DNA of 55,857 bases from Pseudobutyrivibrio sp. (GCF_015057185.1 NZ_SVEV01000025.1:1-55857), one strand, 5' to 3'; positions 27,081 to 36,807 are shown, numbered from the stretch's first letter. Program-made: numbers and translations. The notes: generated from the sequence alone by a model not told the origin.

Positions 27081-27995
27081 CTATTTTTGCTGCAAATACC
27101 TCTCGATTGATGTAATTGCATTTGCGCCATCTGCAGTAGCAGTAATGACCTGTTTTAACTGTTTGGCTCTAACATCTCCTGCGGCATAGATTCCAGGTTT
27201 TGACGTAACACATGTTTCATCTGCAACTAAATATCCTCTCTCGTCAGTTTCTGGCAATCCCTGTATAGAAGAAGTATTTGGTGTTGAACCAACTGCAATA
27301 AACACGCCTTGAACCTTTAGTTCAGTTTGTTCATTTGTATTCTTATTTTTTATAAGAAGATATTCAACTGCATCAGAACCATTAATAGAGTCCACAGTTG
27401 TATCATAGATTATTTCAATTTTGTCAGAGGCTTTGACTTGTTCCTGTAGAAGCGCTGCACCCCTAAATTCATCTCTTCTATGAATAAGATAGACTTTCTT
27501 GCAAAATCTAGCCAAATAAATAGCATCCTCTAGTGCTACGTCTCCGCCACCTACAACTGCAACTTCTTTATCTTTAAAGAAAGCGCCATCACATGTAGCA
27601 CAATATGAAACGCCAACACCTGAAAATTCTTCTTCACCAGGGCAACCAAGCTTTGTATTTGATGCTCCTGTTGCTATGATGACAGTTTTGCTGTAGAAAT
27701 TACCTTTTTTAGTGACAAGCTCTTTATTCCCATCAACCTCATTGATTGAAGTAACTCGTCCTCTAGCAAATTCAACTCCAAGCTTTTCACAATGGTCACG
27801 CATTGCCTGGGCTAGCTCTGTTCCAGAAATGCCAGGCATTCCAGGATAGTTGTCTATTTCATATGTATTAAGAATTTGTCCGCCGCTGATTGAACTAGTA
27901 TCTAAAATCAGAATATCAAGTCCTGCTCTCTTGCCATATATTCCGGCTGCTAAACCTGCTGGACCTGCGCCAATTACGATTACATCATAAATCAT
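27081..27995 (-). CDS. trxB: Thioredoxin reductase
   Basis: 304 aa. FAD site VIGAGPAGLAAGIYGKRAGL, redox-active CATC in SYCATCDGAFF, NADPH site VVGGGDVALEDAIYLA and C-terminal GIYAAGDVRAKQLKQ. It reduces thioredoxin in the cytosol. It follows ridA by 18 bases and has GGAG before ATG, so it is the last gene of the thioesterase-cvfB-ridA-trxB unit. Confidence 0.96.
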   Translation of the reverse strand: MIYDVIVIGAGPAGLAAGIYGKRAGLDILILDTSSISGGQILNTYEIDNYPGMPGISGTELAQAMRDHCEKLGVEFARGRVTSINEVDGNKELVTKKGNFYSKTVIIATGASNTKLGCPGEEEFSGVGVSYCATCDGAFFKDKEVAVVGGGDVALEDAIYLARFCKKVYLIHRRDEFRGAALLQEQVKASDKIEIIYDTTVDSINGSDAVEYLLIKNKNTNEQTELKVQGVFIAVGSTPNTSSIQGLPETDERGYLVADETCVTSKPGIYAAGDVRAKQLKQVITATADGANAITSIERYLQQK

Positions 27996-28013
27996 AACAA
28001 ATCTCCGCTGTAA

Positions 28014-28388
28014 TTATTTTGTAGCAATAGCTTCTGCTTCTAATAATACATCCTTTGGGATTCTAGCCACTTCTATACATGAACGAGCAGGAAATGGCTC
28101 AGGAAAATATTTTGCATACACTTCATTAATCGCTGCAAAATCATCCATATTTTTGATGAATACTGTTGTCTTAACAACATTCTTCATAGATGTGCCTGCT
28201 GCATCCAAAAGTGCAGACATGCTCTTGAATACTCTGTCAGCCTGAGCTGCTGCTCCTTGAGGAATCTCACCAGTAGCAGGATCAACAGGAATAATACCTG
28301 ATGTATATACCATACCATTAACTTCGATAGCCTGTGAGTAAGGTCCAATAGCTGCTGGTGCCTTGTCTGTTGCAATTACATTTTTCAT
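28014..28388 (-). CDS. ridA: RidA family enamine/imine deaminase
   Basis: 124 aa, usual length. IGPYSQAIEVNGMVYTSG at the start and PARSCIEVARIPKD with the substrate-binding Arg near the C-terminus. RidA hydrolyses reactive 2-aminoacrylate and related enamines from PLP enzymes. GGAGGACAATGTA region gives a good ribosome site. Confidence 0.96.
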   Translation of the reverse strand: MKNVIATDKAPAAIGPYSQAIEVNGMVYTSGIIPVDPATGEIPQGAAAQADRVFKSMSALLDAAGTSMKNVVKTTVFIKNMDDFAAINEVYAKYFPEPFPARSCIEVARIPKDVLLEAEAIATK

Positions 28389-28425
28389 TACATTGTCCTC
28401 CTTGTTAAATCCCTAATATTGTGAA

Positions 28426-29256
28426 CTACAAATCAATTCTTCGAATTTTACCATTCTCTAAAGAGATTTTACGTTCTTTATAAAGACGTCCAACTGCACG
28501 CTTGAAAGCGGCCTTTGAAAGTCCTGTCTCCCTTTTAATAACCTCAGGTGAAGCCTTCTCTGTGAATGGTAGAACTCCCGCATAACTATCTATCAATTCA
28601 AGAAGTGCCTGAGCATCCTCGTCCATTTGGACGTAAGCTTTGTCACGAATTGTAACGTCACATTTTCCATCTTCTTTTATACCTGTGACACGAACCATTA
28701 GGATATCACCTATTCTAAACTTCGAAACATCCTCGTGTCTAGGAATCATAGCAGAATATTTATCTTCTAATGCAACAAATGTGCCAAAGTCATGTCCGAA
28801 TTCATATATTCTCGCTTCAACTTCATCTCCAACCTGATATGGCGGCTTCTTTGAAAGCAAATCATATATGCCCTTCATACTAGCACAAAGACGCTGACTT
28901 TTATCAATATATACTCTAACAATAATCTCATCACCCTCTGATGGCTGACGAGTCATTTCCTTAAATGGTAAGAATAAATCCTTTTCAAGTCCCCAATCAA
29001 GGAATGCTCCAACTTTGTTAACCTGGCTTACAGTCAGCACGCCAAACTGTCCCAATGTAAGCTTTGGTGTATTGGTAGTGGCAATCATTCTGTCCTTTGA
29101 GTCCTTATATAAAAAGACTGATATCTCATCACCAATATGATATTCTTCTGGTACCTGTTTCTTAGGAAGTAATACTCTCTCATTTCCATCTGAAAGATAT
29201 ACTCCGAACTCTACCTTCTTTTCTATTTTAAGCTTTTGAATCTCGCCTAATTTCAT
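28426..29256 (-). CDS. CvfB-like S1 RNA-binding protein
   Basis: 276 aa with successive S1-type beta-barrel domains (VNKVGAFLDWGLEKDLFLPF; FGHDFGTFVALED) and a C-terminal winged helix (VIKRETGLSKAAFKRAVGRLYKERKI). This is the CvfB/YitL plan, implicated in RNA binding and virulence gene control in Staphylococcus; here the role is unknown. ATG overlaps the thioesterase stop as TAATG. Confidence 0.88.
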   Translation of the reverse strand: MKLGEIQKLKIEKKVEFGVYLSDGNERVLLPKKQVPEEYHIGDEISVFLYKDSKDRMIATTNTPKLTLGQFGVLTVSQVNKVGAFLDWGLEKDLFLPFKEMTRQPSEGDEIIVRVYIDKSQRLCASMKGIYDLLSKKPPYQVGDEVEARIYEFGHDFGTFVALEDKYSAMIPRHEDVSKFRIGDILMVRVTGIKEDGKCDVTIRDKAYVQMDEDAQALLELIDSYAGVLPFTEKASPEVIKRETGLSKAAFKRAVGRLYKERKISLENGKIRRIDL

Positions 29257-29954
29257 TATTTGTACTCCACAATCGTATAAACTTCGTCGTCCTTTTTAAG
29301 AACAACTTGATAACCTGTTTCTAATTCTACCAAATATACATCTAATTCATCAAATAGCAATGCTGCCTTTTTATAATTAACCGTAATTTGAAAAAAATTT
29401 TCTTTTGGTAAATACCTTCTAGTCACATCTATATAGAATGAATTATTCATGTGCCCATTAGTATCTATGTGATTTTCATTAACAACAAATCTGCCTACTT
29501 TTTCACCTTCTGCTTTATATTGAAGCTTGCTTCTCTCAAAATCAAACTTTGGCATATCAGGATCCAAAGGATAGGCCGCTATCATTTTGTCATCAATTCT
29601 AGCTGGTCTAAGATGTTCTAAATCCATCAATACCCAAAGAGAATCTGCATATACAAGTACCTCATCTTCTTCGGAACAAATGGTGTACACACGTCTTGCC
29701 ATCATCCCTCTCACCTGATAAGGGTATGTTGTTATTTTGATACGCTCCATGTATTTAGGAAGTCTGTTAATGTGAATTTCGTAAGTAGTAACAAACCATC
29801 CTCTACTACGTGGTGCTAAATAATGAACACCAACTCCTACATCATCAGAATGGAAACAGCTACAATCCTGCATATAATTTACAAGTGCATAGTATGTAAG
29901 ATTAAGATTTGAATCCACCTCACTATAACTAACTCGATCACTATACTGATACAT
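29256..29954 (-). CDS. Acyl-ACP thioesterase
   Basis: 232 aa with two hotdog folds typical of bacterial FatA/B-like enzymes. The motif DTNGHMNNSFYIDV carries the conserved Asn/His of the second hotdog. The enzyme releases free fatty acids from acyl carrier protein. AAGGAG precedes the ATG. It leads the unit with cvfB, ridA and trxB. Confidence 0.9.
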   Translation of the reverse strand: MYQYSDRVSYSEVDSNLNLTYYALVNYMQDCSCFHSDDVGVGVHYLAPRSRGWFVTTYEIHINRLPKYMERIKITTYPYQVRGMMARRVYTICSEEDEVLVYADSLWVLMDLEHLRPARIDDKMIAAYPLDPDMPKFDFERSKLQYKAEGEKVGRFVVNENHIDTNGHMNNSFYIDVTRRYLPKENFFQITVNYKKAALLFDELDVYLVELETGYQVVLKKDDEVYTIVEYK

Positions 29955-29984
29955 GACTTCTCCTTAAAGCAAATCTGTTTTTGT

Positions 29985-30016
29985 AAAAAAAAAGACCTAA
30001 GCGCTATGCTTAGGTC
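29985..30016 (-). terminator. Terminator of tRNA-Gln
   Basis: Stem GACCTAAGC/GCTTAGGTC (29994-30002, 30008-30016) and nine minus-strand T. Confidence 0.94.
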
Positions 30017-30021
30017 CTTAG

Positions 30022-30093
30022 CTGGCCCACAAGGATTCGAACCTTGAAATGACGGAGTCAGAGTCCGTTGCCTTACCATTTGGCGATGGGCCA
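30022..30093 (-). tRNA. tRNA-Gln (anticodon CUG)
   Basis: 72 nt. Acceptor TGGCCCA/TGGGCCA with discriminator G, D-arm TCGCCAAATGGTAAGGCA, anticodon loop CTCTGAC (CUG), T-loop GGTTCGAATCC. The 3' CCA is not encoded (GCT follows). Confidence 0.95.
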
Positions 30094-30140
30094 ATACGTT
30101 GAGCTCTTTGCTTTGTTGCTTTCCCGCGTCAACGAATGCT

Positions 30141-30169
30141 ATTATAAAGCATAGATTTTAGAATAGCAA
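30141..30169 (-). promoter_or_regulatory. Promoter of tRNA-Gln
   Basis: Minus-strand TTGCTA (30164-30169), 17 bp, TATAAT (30141-30146). The CGCGGGAAAG block after it matches the outer rRNA promoter. Confidence 0.85.
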
Positions 30170-30188
30170 GTACTTTTTTCAACTTTTT

Positions 30189-30842
30189 TTAAAATTTTAA
30201 AAGTTGGCCTTCTAAAATGTCGTATTTAATCTCGTCATCCCACGTAATTACGGCATTTCCGGCAGTTTTGTCTGCGATATTTTTTTCAAAAATTTCTATA
30301 CTTTCTGATGGAATAACCGATGAAATAATGACATTTACCCCAAAATCTGTATTCAAAATTGGAAAATTATTTTCTCTGAGAACATATTCTATTTTTCCAT
30401 AGCCATTATAATCTGTGGATACAGTACAACACCTTCCTGTTTTAGGAGCAAGTATTTTTGATTCCTTTAATCCTTCTTGTACTGCTTTTTGATAAGCACG
30501 TACTAATCCACCTGTCCCCAATAGTACTCCGCCAAAATATCTTGTTACCACCACGACACAATTATGGATATTTTCTTTTAATAAAACATCCAGCATAGGT
30601 CTACCAGCAGTTTGAGCTGGCTCCCCATCATCATTGCAGCGGGTAATCTCATTATTTTCACCTATAACAAATGCAGAGCAATTATGTCTAGCATCCCAAA
30701 ACTCTTTTTTCTTTCCATTAATAAACGCTACTGCTTCTTCTTCAGTTGTCACTGGTGCAACATGAGCAATAAATCTAGACTTCTTCTCTTCGATTTCTCC
30801 CGTTCCACCCTGATAGACAATTTTATATTCTTTTATATCCAT
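30189..30842 (-). CDS. YigZ/IMPACT family protein
   Basis: 217 aa. N-terminal UPF0029 domain (SRFIAHVAPVTTEEEAVAF, WDARHNCSAFVIG, RCNDDGEPAQTAGRPML, VVVTRYFGGVLLGTGGLVRAY) and a C-terminal DUF1949 ferredoxin-like domain. Eukaryotic IMPACT regulates GCN2; the bacterial role is unknown. Divergent from the PBP gene. Confidence 0.93.
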   Translation of the reverse strand: MDIKEYKIVYQGGTGEIEEKKSRFIAHVAPVTTEEEAVAFINGKKKEFWDARHNCSAFVIGENNEITRCNDDGEPAQTAGRPMLDVLLKENIHNCVVVVTRYFGGVLLGTGGLVRAYQKAVQEGLKESKILAPKTGRCCTVSTDYNGYGKIEYVLRENNFPILNTDFGVNVIISSVIPSESIEIFEKNIADKTAGNAVITWDDEIKYDILEGQLLKF

Positions 30843-30905
30843 ACTTTTTCCTTAATTTCAATTATTAATTGTCACTAATTACAATTGTGTTTTTCACAGT
30901 GAATA

Positions 30906-30935
30906 GTAACATTTTTACTCTGTTTTTGCTATAAT
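30906..30935 (+). promoter_or_regulatory. Promoter of the penicillin-binding protein gene
   Basis: GTAACA (30906-30911), 18 bp, TATAAT (30930-30935). The perfect -10 overlaps an earlier ATG at 30934, which therefore cannot be the start. Confidence 0.65.
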
Positions 30936-30957
30936 GAAGTCTAAATTGGAGGTTATT

Positions 30958-33546
30958 ATGAATTACGGAAAAGAAAATGCAGCTAAGCAATCCGCTAGGC
31001 TTGCAGGACGAGGCAAGAAGAGGCGTAGAAGTGCCGGCCTTGCGATTATCCGAATGTCGCTAATTTGTATCGTCTCTGTTATTGTAGCCACTGGTATATT
31101 TGCTTACCTCTATGCTAAAAATCTTATCGACCAACTTCCCGATGTATCTACTATAGATATTTCCCCTACAGGATATCTGAGCACTGTATATGATTCAGAC
31201 GGGAATGAAATTGAAACACTTGCTTCTACAGGCTCAAATAGAACTTACGTTACATTAGAAGATATTCCTTTAGATTTACAGCATGCTTTTGTTGCAATTG
31301 AGGATGCCCGTTTTTACGAGCACAACGGTATCGATCCACAGGGTATAGTTAGAGCAGCTGTTGATGGTGTCCTAAATGGTTTTCACTTTTCACAAGGTGC
31401 TAGTACACTGACACAGCAGCTATTAAAAAACAACTATTTCACCACATGGACATCTGAGCGTACAAAGCTCGATAGTATCAACCGAAAAATTCAAGAACAG
31501 TACCTTGCAGTTCAACTTGAAAAAATAGTTAGCAAAGATACAATACTTGAGAATTATTTAAATAGTATTAACTTAGGCCAGAACACACTTGGTGTAGAGG
31601 CTGCAGCCGAAAGATATTTTAATAAATCAGTCGGTGACCTAACGCTTTCTGAATGTGCAGTTATTGCAGGTATCACTCAGAACCCAACTAAATACAATCC
31701 TATTACTCACCCAGACGAAAACGCAAAGCGTAGGAAAAAGGTCCTTGGCAATATGCTTGATCAAGGTTATATCAATCAAAGTGAGTATGAGGAAGCACTT
31801 GCCGATGATGTTTATGACAGAATCCAAGTATTAAATACAGAAATCGCCAACTCATCAACCTCTTATTTTGTTGATGCACTTACAGATGAAGTCGTTGCCG
31901 ATTTACAGTCAAAGCTTGGTTACTCTGAGACAGAAGCCTATACATTGCTTTACTCAGGTGGTTTGTCAATTTATTCAACACAGGATACATCAATTCAGCA
32001 AATCGTCGAGGAAGAAATTAACAACACTGACAATTACAATGGCTTAGAAAAGGTTTCCTTCTCTTATCGACTTACCATAACAAAAGCAGATGGTTCAACG
32101 GCTAACTATTCTGACATTACAATGCTTTCTTATTACCAAGCTAGCAACAAAGACTACAATCTTGAATTTGATTCGGAAGAAGATGCCGCTGCTGCAATTG
32201 AAGCTTATAAGGAAATCGTATTAGAAGACGGCGACAAGGTTGAAGGTGAAAGTGTTACATATACATTACAGCCTCAGGCCGCAATGACCGTTATTGATCA
32301 ATCAACTGGACAGGTAGTTGCTATGGTAGGTGGTCGCGGTGATAAAACAGCCGCAAAAACACTTAATCGTGCAACAGGCATTACTCGTCAGCCTGGCTCT
32401 ACATTCAAGGTTATCGCTTGTTATGCCGCAGCTCTTGATGCTGGTGGAATGACATTAGCATCTGTAGAAAACGATATGCCTACCACATACGCAGATGGAA
32501 CAAAGCTTTCAAACTATAATAAAGCGTATTTAGGCTGGACAAACATTCGTACAGCTATCACCAATTCCATTAACGTCGTAACTGTTGAAGTTATGCAGGA
32601 TATTGGAACAAGCCTTGGTTATCAATACGCTCAGGACCTTGGAATTACTACCTTAACTGATACTGATAACAACGCAGCATTAGCCCTTGGTGGTATTACA
32701 GACGGTGTAACAAACCTTGATCTTACAACCGCATATGCAACAATTGCCAATGGCGGTGAATATAATGAACCAGTTTTCTACACAACAGTTGTAGATCATC
32801 AGGGTAATATAATTCTTGATAATAGAGAAAATAGTCCAAAAAGAGTTTTAAAAGAAACAACTGCTTGGCTTTTAACAAGCGCTATGCAGGATGTTATGAC
32901 TGCTGGTACAGGTAAGGTTGCCAACTTTGAGGGAATGGCAGTTGCTGGTAAATCAGGAACAACAACCAAAAATAAGGATACTGTATTTGCAGGATTTACA
33001 CCTTACTACACAGCCGTTATTTGGGGTGGATTTGACGACAATACACCTCAAAGCTATACAACTTACTCTAAAGTTATTTGGAAGGCCGTAATGAGCCGAA
33101 TTCACGAGAATTTGGCCTATAAAGACTTTACCAAGCCGAGTGGAATTGTTACTGCTCAAGTTTGTAAGAAATCTGGAAAGCTTGCCATTGCAGGCGTTTG
33201 TGATTGCGACCCTCGTGGTTCAATGGTTTATACAGAATACTTTGAGGAAGGTACAGAGCCAACAGAATATTGTGATCACCACTATTTAGGTAGTGTTTGT
33301 ACCGCCACTCACATGTTTGCAAATTCTGAATGTCCTTATTACACAGGAGTATTTATAATAGGTGCTGCTGCAGGCTCAGATGATGAAGCTTATGGTGTCG
33401 ATGCAGCCACATTCGGACAATATTGTCCTATCCACGGTGGTTACCAGCTACCTAACTCTGGCTCTGTTGGTGGTGGCACTAGCACTGTTACCGACAGCGG
33501 AGGCAGCGAGGGAACAATCGAGGTAGTTCCTGGTAATAGCGAATAA
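30958..33546 (+). CDS. Class A penicillin-binding protein (PBP1A type)
   Basis: 862 aa from ATG at 30958 (GGAGGT upstream). Basic cytosolic tail, one membrane segment (about residues 28-50), GT51 transglycosylase (catalytic Glu in VAIEDARFYEHNGID; GASTLTQQLLKN) and transpeptidase with the active Ser in RQPGSTFKV, the SxN motif in TNSINVV and KSGTTTK. It polymerises and cross-links peptidoglycan. After the transpeptidase comes a cysteine-rich tail (CKKSG, CDCDPRG, CDHHY, CTATHMF, CPYY, CPIHGG) and a Gly/Ser-rich end. The only plus-strand gene in the window. Confidence 0.95.
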   Translation: MNYGKENAAKQSARLAGRGKKRRRSAGLAIIRMSLICIVSVIVATGIFAYLYAKNLIDQLPDVSTIDISPTGYLSTVYDSDGNEIETLASTGSNRTYVTLEDIPLDLQHAFVAIEDARFYEHNGIDPQGIVRAAVDGVLNGFHFSQGASTLTQQLLKNNYFTTWTSERTKLDSINRKIQEQYLAVQLEKIVSKDTILENYLNSINLGQNTLGVEAAAERYFNKSVGDLTLSECAVIAGITQNPTKYNPITHPDENAKRRKKVLGNMLDQGYINQSEYEEALADDVYDRIQVLNTEIANSSTSYFVDALTDEVVADLQSKLGYSETEAYTLLYSGGLSIYSTQDTSIQQIVEEEINNTDNYNGLEKVSFSYRLTITKADGSTANYSDITMLSYYQASNKDYNLEFDSEEDAAAAIEAYKEIVLEDGDKVEGESVTYTLQPQAAMTVIDQSTGQVVAMVGGRGDKTAAKTLNRATGITRQPGSTFKVIACYAAALDAGGMTLASVENDMPTTYADGTKLSNYNKAYLGWTNIRTAITNSINVVTVEVMQDIGTSLGYQYAQDLGITTLTDTDNNAALALGGITDGVTNLDLTTAYATIANGGEYNEPVFYTTVVDHQGNIILDNRENSPKRVLKETTAWLLTSAMQDVMTAGTGKVANFEGMAVAGKSGTTTKNKDTVFAGFTPYYTAVIWGGFDDNTPQSYTTYSKVIWKAVMSRIHENLAYKDFTKPSGIVTAQVCKKSGKLAIAGVCDCDPRGSMVYTEYFEEGTEPTEYCDHHYLGSVCTATHMFANSECPYYTGVFIIGAAAGSDDEAYGVDAATFGQYCPIHGGYQLPNSGSVGGGTSTVTDSGGSEGTIEVVPGNSE

Positions 33547-33561
33547 ATTATATATTTACAA

Positions 33562-33666
33562 AAAAGAACCAATTTGTTACGGCTACAAGCCTTAGTGTTA
33601 CTCCACTCGACTAACATGTCTCGTGGAAGTAACCTAAGAGCTTGATGCCTACAAATTGGTTCTTTT
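33562..33666. terminator. Bidirectional terminator enclosing a structured element
   Basis: A 16-bp stem, AAAAGAACCAATTTGT (33562-33577) with ACAAATTGGTTCTTTT (33651-33666), ends in T runs both ways, serving the convergent PBP and glnA genes. Its loop is 73 bases, filled by copy 3 of the structured element. Confidence 0.85.
33573..33655 (-). repeat. Structured intergenic element, copy 3
   Basis: Minus-strand fold: UUUGU/ACAAA; 1x3 loop (A against GUA); GGC/GCC; CAAGC/GCUUG; bulged U; CUUAG/CUAAG; bulged A; GUUAC/GUAAC; bulged U; UCCAC/GUGGA; tandem GA/GA; GAC/GUC; loop AUGUUA. Every helix is fully paired. Confidence 0.9.
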
Positions 33667-33702
33667 TATTTTATACTATTATATTATTCGCTATATCAGG
33701 AA

Positions 33703-35823
33703 CTACACTTCGAAAATCATGTCTCCATAGCTTGGCATTGGCCAAGATTCCTTGTCTACAATCATTTCTAGGGCATCAACTGGACGACGAAGATTTTCCA
33801 TTGCCTTTACTACCTCATCATGATAGTAGTTTGCCTTCTTGCAGCTTGTTGCCTTCATTGTGTATGCCTTCTCGTTTGTCTCTCTAAGAGTAACAAGAGC
33901 ATCTTTTGATTCACGAAGAAGATTTGAAAGCTTGATTAAAAGCTCCTTCTGTGTGCTTACATCTGCTTCAGGACAAGCATCAGCGATTGTGCCAATTGAT
34001 AATCCTAATTCTGTCGCATAGCTAATTACAGCTGGAATAATCTGTTTAGAAGCCATATCAATCATAGTACGAGCTTCGATATTAATTGATTTAATGTACT
34101 GTTCATACTCAATTTCTGCACGTGACTCAAGCTCTACCTTTGAGAATACACCAAACTTTTCAAACATGGAAACAGTTGCATCTGTAGTAAGTGCAGGAAT
34201 TGCTTCAACAAGAGAATTAATGCTTGGAAGTCCTCTCTTTTTAGCTTCCTTTACCCACTCTTCGCCATAGCCGTTACCACTGAAAACAATACGCTGGTGT
34301 TCAGTAGCGAGCTTCTTAATCATATCGTGAACTGCACTATCAAAGTCCTTTGCTTTTTCAAGCTCATCACAAGCCTCGCAAAGCGCTTCTGCCATAATTG
34401 TATTAAGAACTACATTTGGTTCACCAACTGAGTCCTGAGAGCCAGGCATTCTGAACTCAAATTTATTTCCTGTAAATGCGAATGGTGATGTACGGTTTCT
34501 ATCAGTAGCATCTTTTCTGAAATCTGGAAGAGTTTTTACACCTGTAGCAAGCTTTTCACCCTTCTTAGATTTTGTAGCTGTACCTGTAGAAATCAACTGA
34601 GTCAAAACATCTTCAAGCTGCTCTCCTAAGTAAACAGAAATAATAGCTGGAGGTGCTTCATTTCCGCCTAATCTGTGATCATTTCCAACATCTGATGCAG
34701 ATTCACGTAAAAGATCTGCATGAGTATCTACAGCTTTGAGAACAAGGCAAAGAATCAATAAGAATTGAATATTCTCATGTGGAGATTTACCTGGTTCAAA
34801 AAGATTAATTCCATCATCAGTAACAAGGGACCAATTGTCATGCTTTCCAGAACCATTTACACCCTCAAAAGGCTTTTCATGTAATAAGCATTGAAGTCCA
34901 TGACGATTAGCTACTTTACGTAATGTCTCCATAATAATTTGATTATGATCCACAGCCACATTGCACTGTGCGTAAATAGGAGCAAGCTCATGCTGGGCAG
35001 GAGCTACCTCGTTATGCTGTGTTTTTGATGACACTCCTAGTTTCCAAAGCTCAATATTTACATCGCGCATATATGCCTCTATACGCTCTGGAATCGTTCC
35101 AAAGTAATGGTCATCCATCTCTTGACCCTTTGGTGGCATAGCGCCAAATAAAGTACGTCCAGTGTACATCAAATCCTTTCTGGCAAGATACATTTCACGA
35201 TCAATCAAAAAGTATTCTTGCTCAGCTCCTACAGAAGGGATAACACGTTTTGAAGTTGTATTACCAAATAATCTAAGTAATCTAATTGCCTGTTCTGAAA
35301 CAACCTCCATTGAACGAAGAAGAGGTGTCTTTTGGTCTAATGCTTCGCCTGTATAAGAACAAAATGCTGTTGGAATGCAAAGCGTAGCGCCTGCAGCATC
35401 CTGTCTAACAAAAGCAGGTGATGTTGGATCCCAAGCAGTATATCCTCTAGCCTCAAATGTGGCACGGAGTCCACCCGAAGGAAATGAAGATGCATCAGGC
35501 TCACCCTTTATTAATTCCTTTCCAGAAAAACTCATTAATACTTTTCCGCTTGGAAGTGGAGCAGAAATAAATGAATCATGCTTTTCTGCTGTGATACCAG
35601 TTAGAGGTTGGAACCAATGTGTATAGTGAGTTGCGCCCTTTTCGATAGCCCATTCCTTCATCTCGTGGGCAATAACATCTGCGGTCTCTAAATCTAGCTC
35701 TTTACCCTCAGAAATAGTCTGCTTAAGCTTCTGATAGGTCTTCTTTGGGAGTCGTTCTTGCATAACAGAATCATTGAATACATTCTCACCAAAGATATCT
35801 GCCACATTAAAATATTCTTCCAT
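33703..35823 (-). CDS. glnA: Glutamine synthetase type III
   Basis: 706 aa, the large GSIII (GlnN) form common in Bacteroidetes and Clostridia, clearly longer than GSI (~450). [57 protein letters not shown] and SGKHDNWSL are the metal and substrate motifs. It forms glutamine from glutamate, ammonia and ATP. It stands alone, after fba, and ends at a bidirectional terminator. Confidence 0.96.
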   Translation of the reverse strand: MEEYFNVADIFGENVFNDSVMQERLPKKTYQKLKQTISEGKELDLETADVIAHEMKEWAIEKGATHYTHWFQPLTGITAEKHDSFISAPLPSGKVLMSFSGKELIKGEPDASSFPSGGLRATFEARGYTAWDPTSPAFVRQDAAGATLCIPTAFCSYTGEALDQKTPLLRSMEVVSEQAIRLLRLFGNTTSKRVIPSVGAEQEYFLIDREMYLARKDLMYTGRTLFGAMPPKGQEMDDHYFGTIPERIEAYMRDVNIELWKLGVSSKTQHNEVAPAQHELAPIYAQCNVAVDHNQIIMETLRKVANRHGLQCLLHEKPFEGVNGSGKHDNWSLVTDDGINLFEPGKSPHENIQFLLILCLVLKAVDTHADLLRESASDVGNDHRLGGNEAPPAIISVYLGEQLEDVLTQLISTGTATKSKKGEKLATGVKTLPDFRKDATDRNRTSPFAFTGNKFEFRMPGSQDSVGEPNVVLNTIMAEALCEACDELEKAKDFDSAVHDMIKKLATEHQRIVFSGNGYGEEWVKEAKKRGLPSINSLVEAIPALTTDATVSMFEKFGVFSKVELESRAEIEYEQYIKSINIEARTMIDMASKQIIPAVISYATELGLSIGTIADACPEADVSTQKELLIKLSNLLRESKDALVTLRETNEKAYTMKATSCKKANYYHDEVVKAMENLRRPVDALEMIVDKESWPMPSYGDMIFEV

Positions 35824-35850
35824 TATTTGTTATCCTTTCAAACATTATAT

Positions 35851-35909
35851 AGAAATAGACAATCAGCATAATTCACCGATTGTCTATTCTAAAAGCTCAT
35901 GTATGAGCT
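35851..35909 (-). terminator. Tandem hairpins between fba and glnA
   Basis: First AGCTCAT/ATGAGCT (35894-35900, 35903-35909) with minus-strand TTTT, a terminator for fba; then ATAGACAATC/GATTGTCTAT (35855-35864, 35878-35887), which lacks a clear T run and may be a leader hairpin of glnA. Confidence 0.6.
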
Positions 35910-35921
35910 ATTTCATCATTA

Positions 35922-36788
35922 TTAATTAGCCTTGCCTACAGATCCGAAGAGTTCCATCTTCTCTTTAACTGTAGCCTTGATAGCCTCTGTACCAGGAGCT
36001 AAGAGCTTACGTGGGTCAAATCCCTTGCCCTCAAGATCCTTACCAGCCTCGATGTACTTACGTGTAGCATCAGCAAATGAAAGCTGGCACTCTGTATTAA
36101 CGTTAATCTTTGAAACGCCAAGCTCGATAGCCTTCTTGATCATATCTGAAGGGATTCCTGTACCACCGTGAAGAACGAGTGGCATAGAACCTGTCTTCTG
36201 CTGAATAGCATCAAGAGTCTCAAATGAAAGTCCCTGCCAGTTCTCTGGGTACTTACCGTGGATATTACCAATACCAGCTGCAAGCATATCAACGCCAAGA
36301 TCAGCGATTGTCTTGCACTCGTTAGGATCAGCGCATTCGCCCATACCTACAACGCCGTCTTCCTCACCACCGATAGAACCAACTTCGCACTCGATAGAAA
36401 GGCCAAGTCCGTGAGCAACGTTAACAAGCTCTGTAGACTTTGCAAGATTCTCCTCGAATGGATAGTGAGAACCATCAAACATGATTGATGTGAAACCAGC
36501 CTTGATGCACTTGTAGCATCCTTCGTATGAGCCGTGATCAAGGTGAAGTGCTACAGGAACTGTAATTCCGAGCTCCTCATCCATTGCTCTAACCATAGCA
36601 GCTACTGTCTTGAAGCCTGTCATGTACTTACCAGCACCCTCAGAAACACCAAGGATTACAGGAGAGTTAAGCTCCTGAGCTGTAAGAAGAATGGCCTTTG
36701 TCCACTCAAGGTTGTTGATGTTAAACTGACCAACTGCATAGTGGCCTGCTTTTGCTTTATCAAGCATTTCTTTTGCAGAAACTAACAT
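35922..36788 (-). CDS. fba: Class II fructose-bisphosphate aldolase
   Basis: 288 aa zinc-dependent aldolase: VALHLDHGSYEGC (metal His), the ECEVGSIGG loop, GNIHGKYP, and LVLHGGTGIPSDMI. It splits fructose 1,6-bisphosphate in glycolysis. Own promoter at 36843-36871 and a leader hairpin at the mRNA 5' end; GGAGG before ATG. Strongly biased codon choice fits high expression. Confidence 0.96.
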   Translation of the reverse strand: MLVSAKEMLDKAKAGHYAVGQFNINNLEWTKAILLTAQELNSPVILGVSEGAGKYMTGFKTVAAMVRAMDEELGITVPVALHLDHGSYEGCYKCIKAGFTSIMFDGSHYPFEENLAKSTELVNVAHGLGLSIECEVGSIGGEEDGVVGMGECADPNECKTIADLGVDMLAAGIGNIHGKYPENWQGLSFETLDAIQQKTGSMPLVLHGGTGIPSDMIKKAIELGVSKINVNTECQLSFADATRKYIEAGKDLEGKGFDPRKLLAPGTEAIKATVKEKMELFGSVGKAN

Positions 36789-36807
36789 AATTATTCCTCC
36801 ATAAAAA

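Noticed and set aside
29879-30094. Minus-strand open frame over tRNA-Gln
   Set aside because: It is the tRNA and its terminator read as protein.
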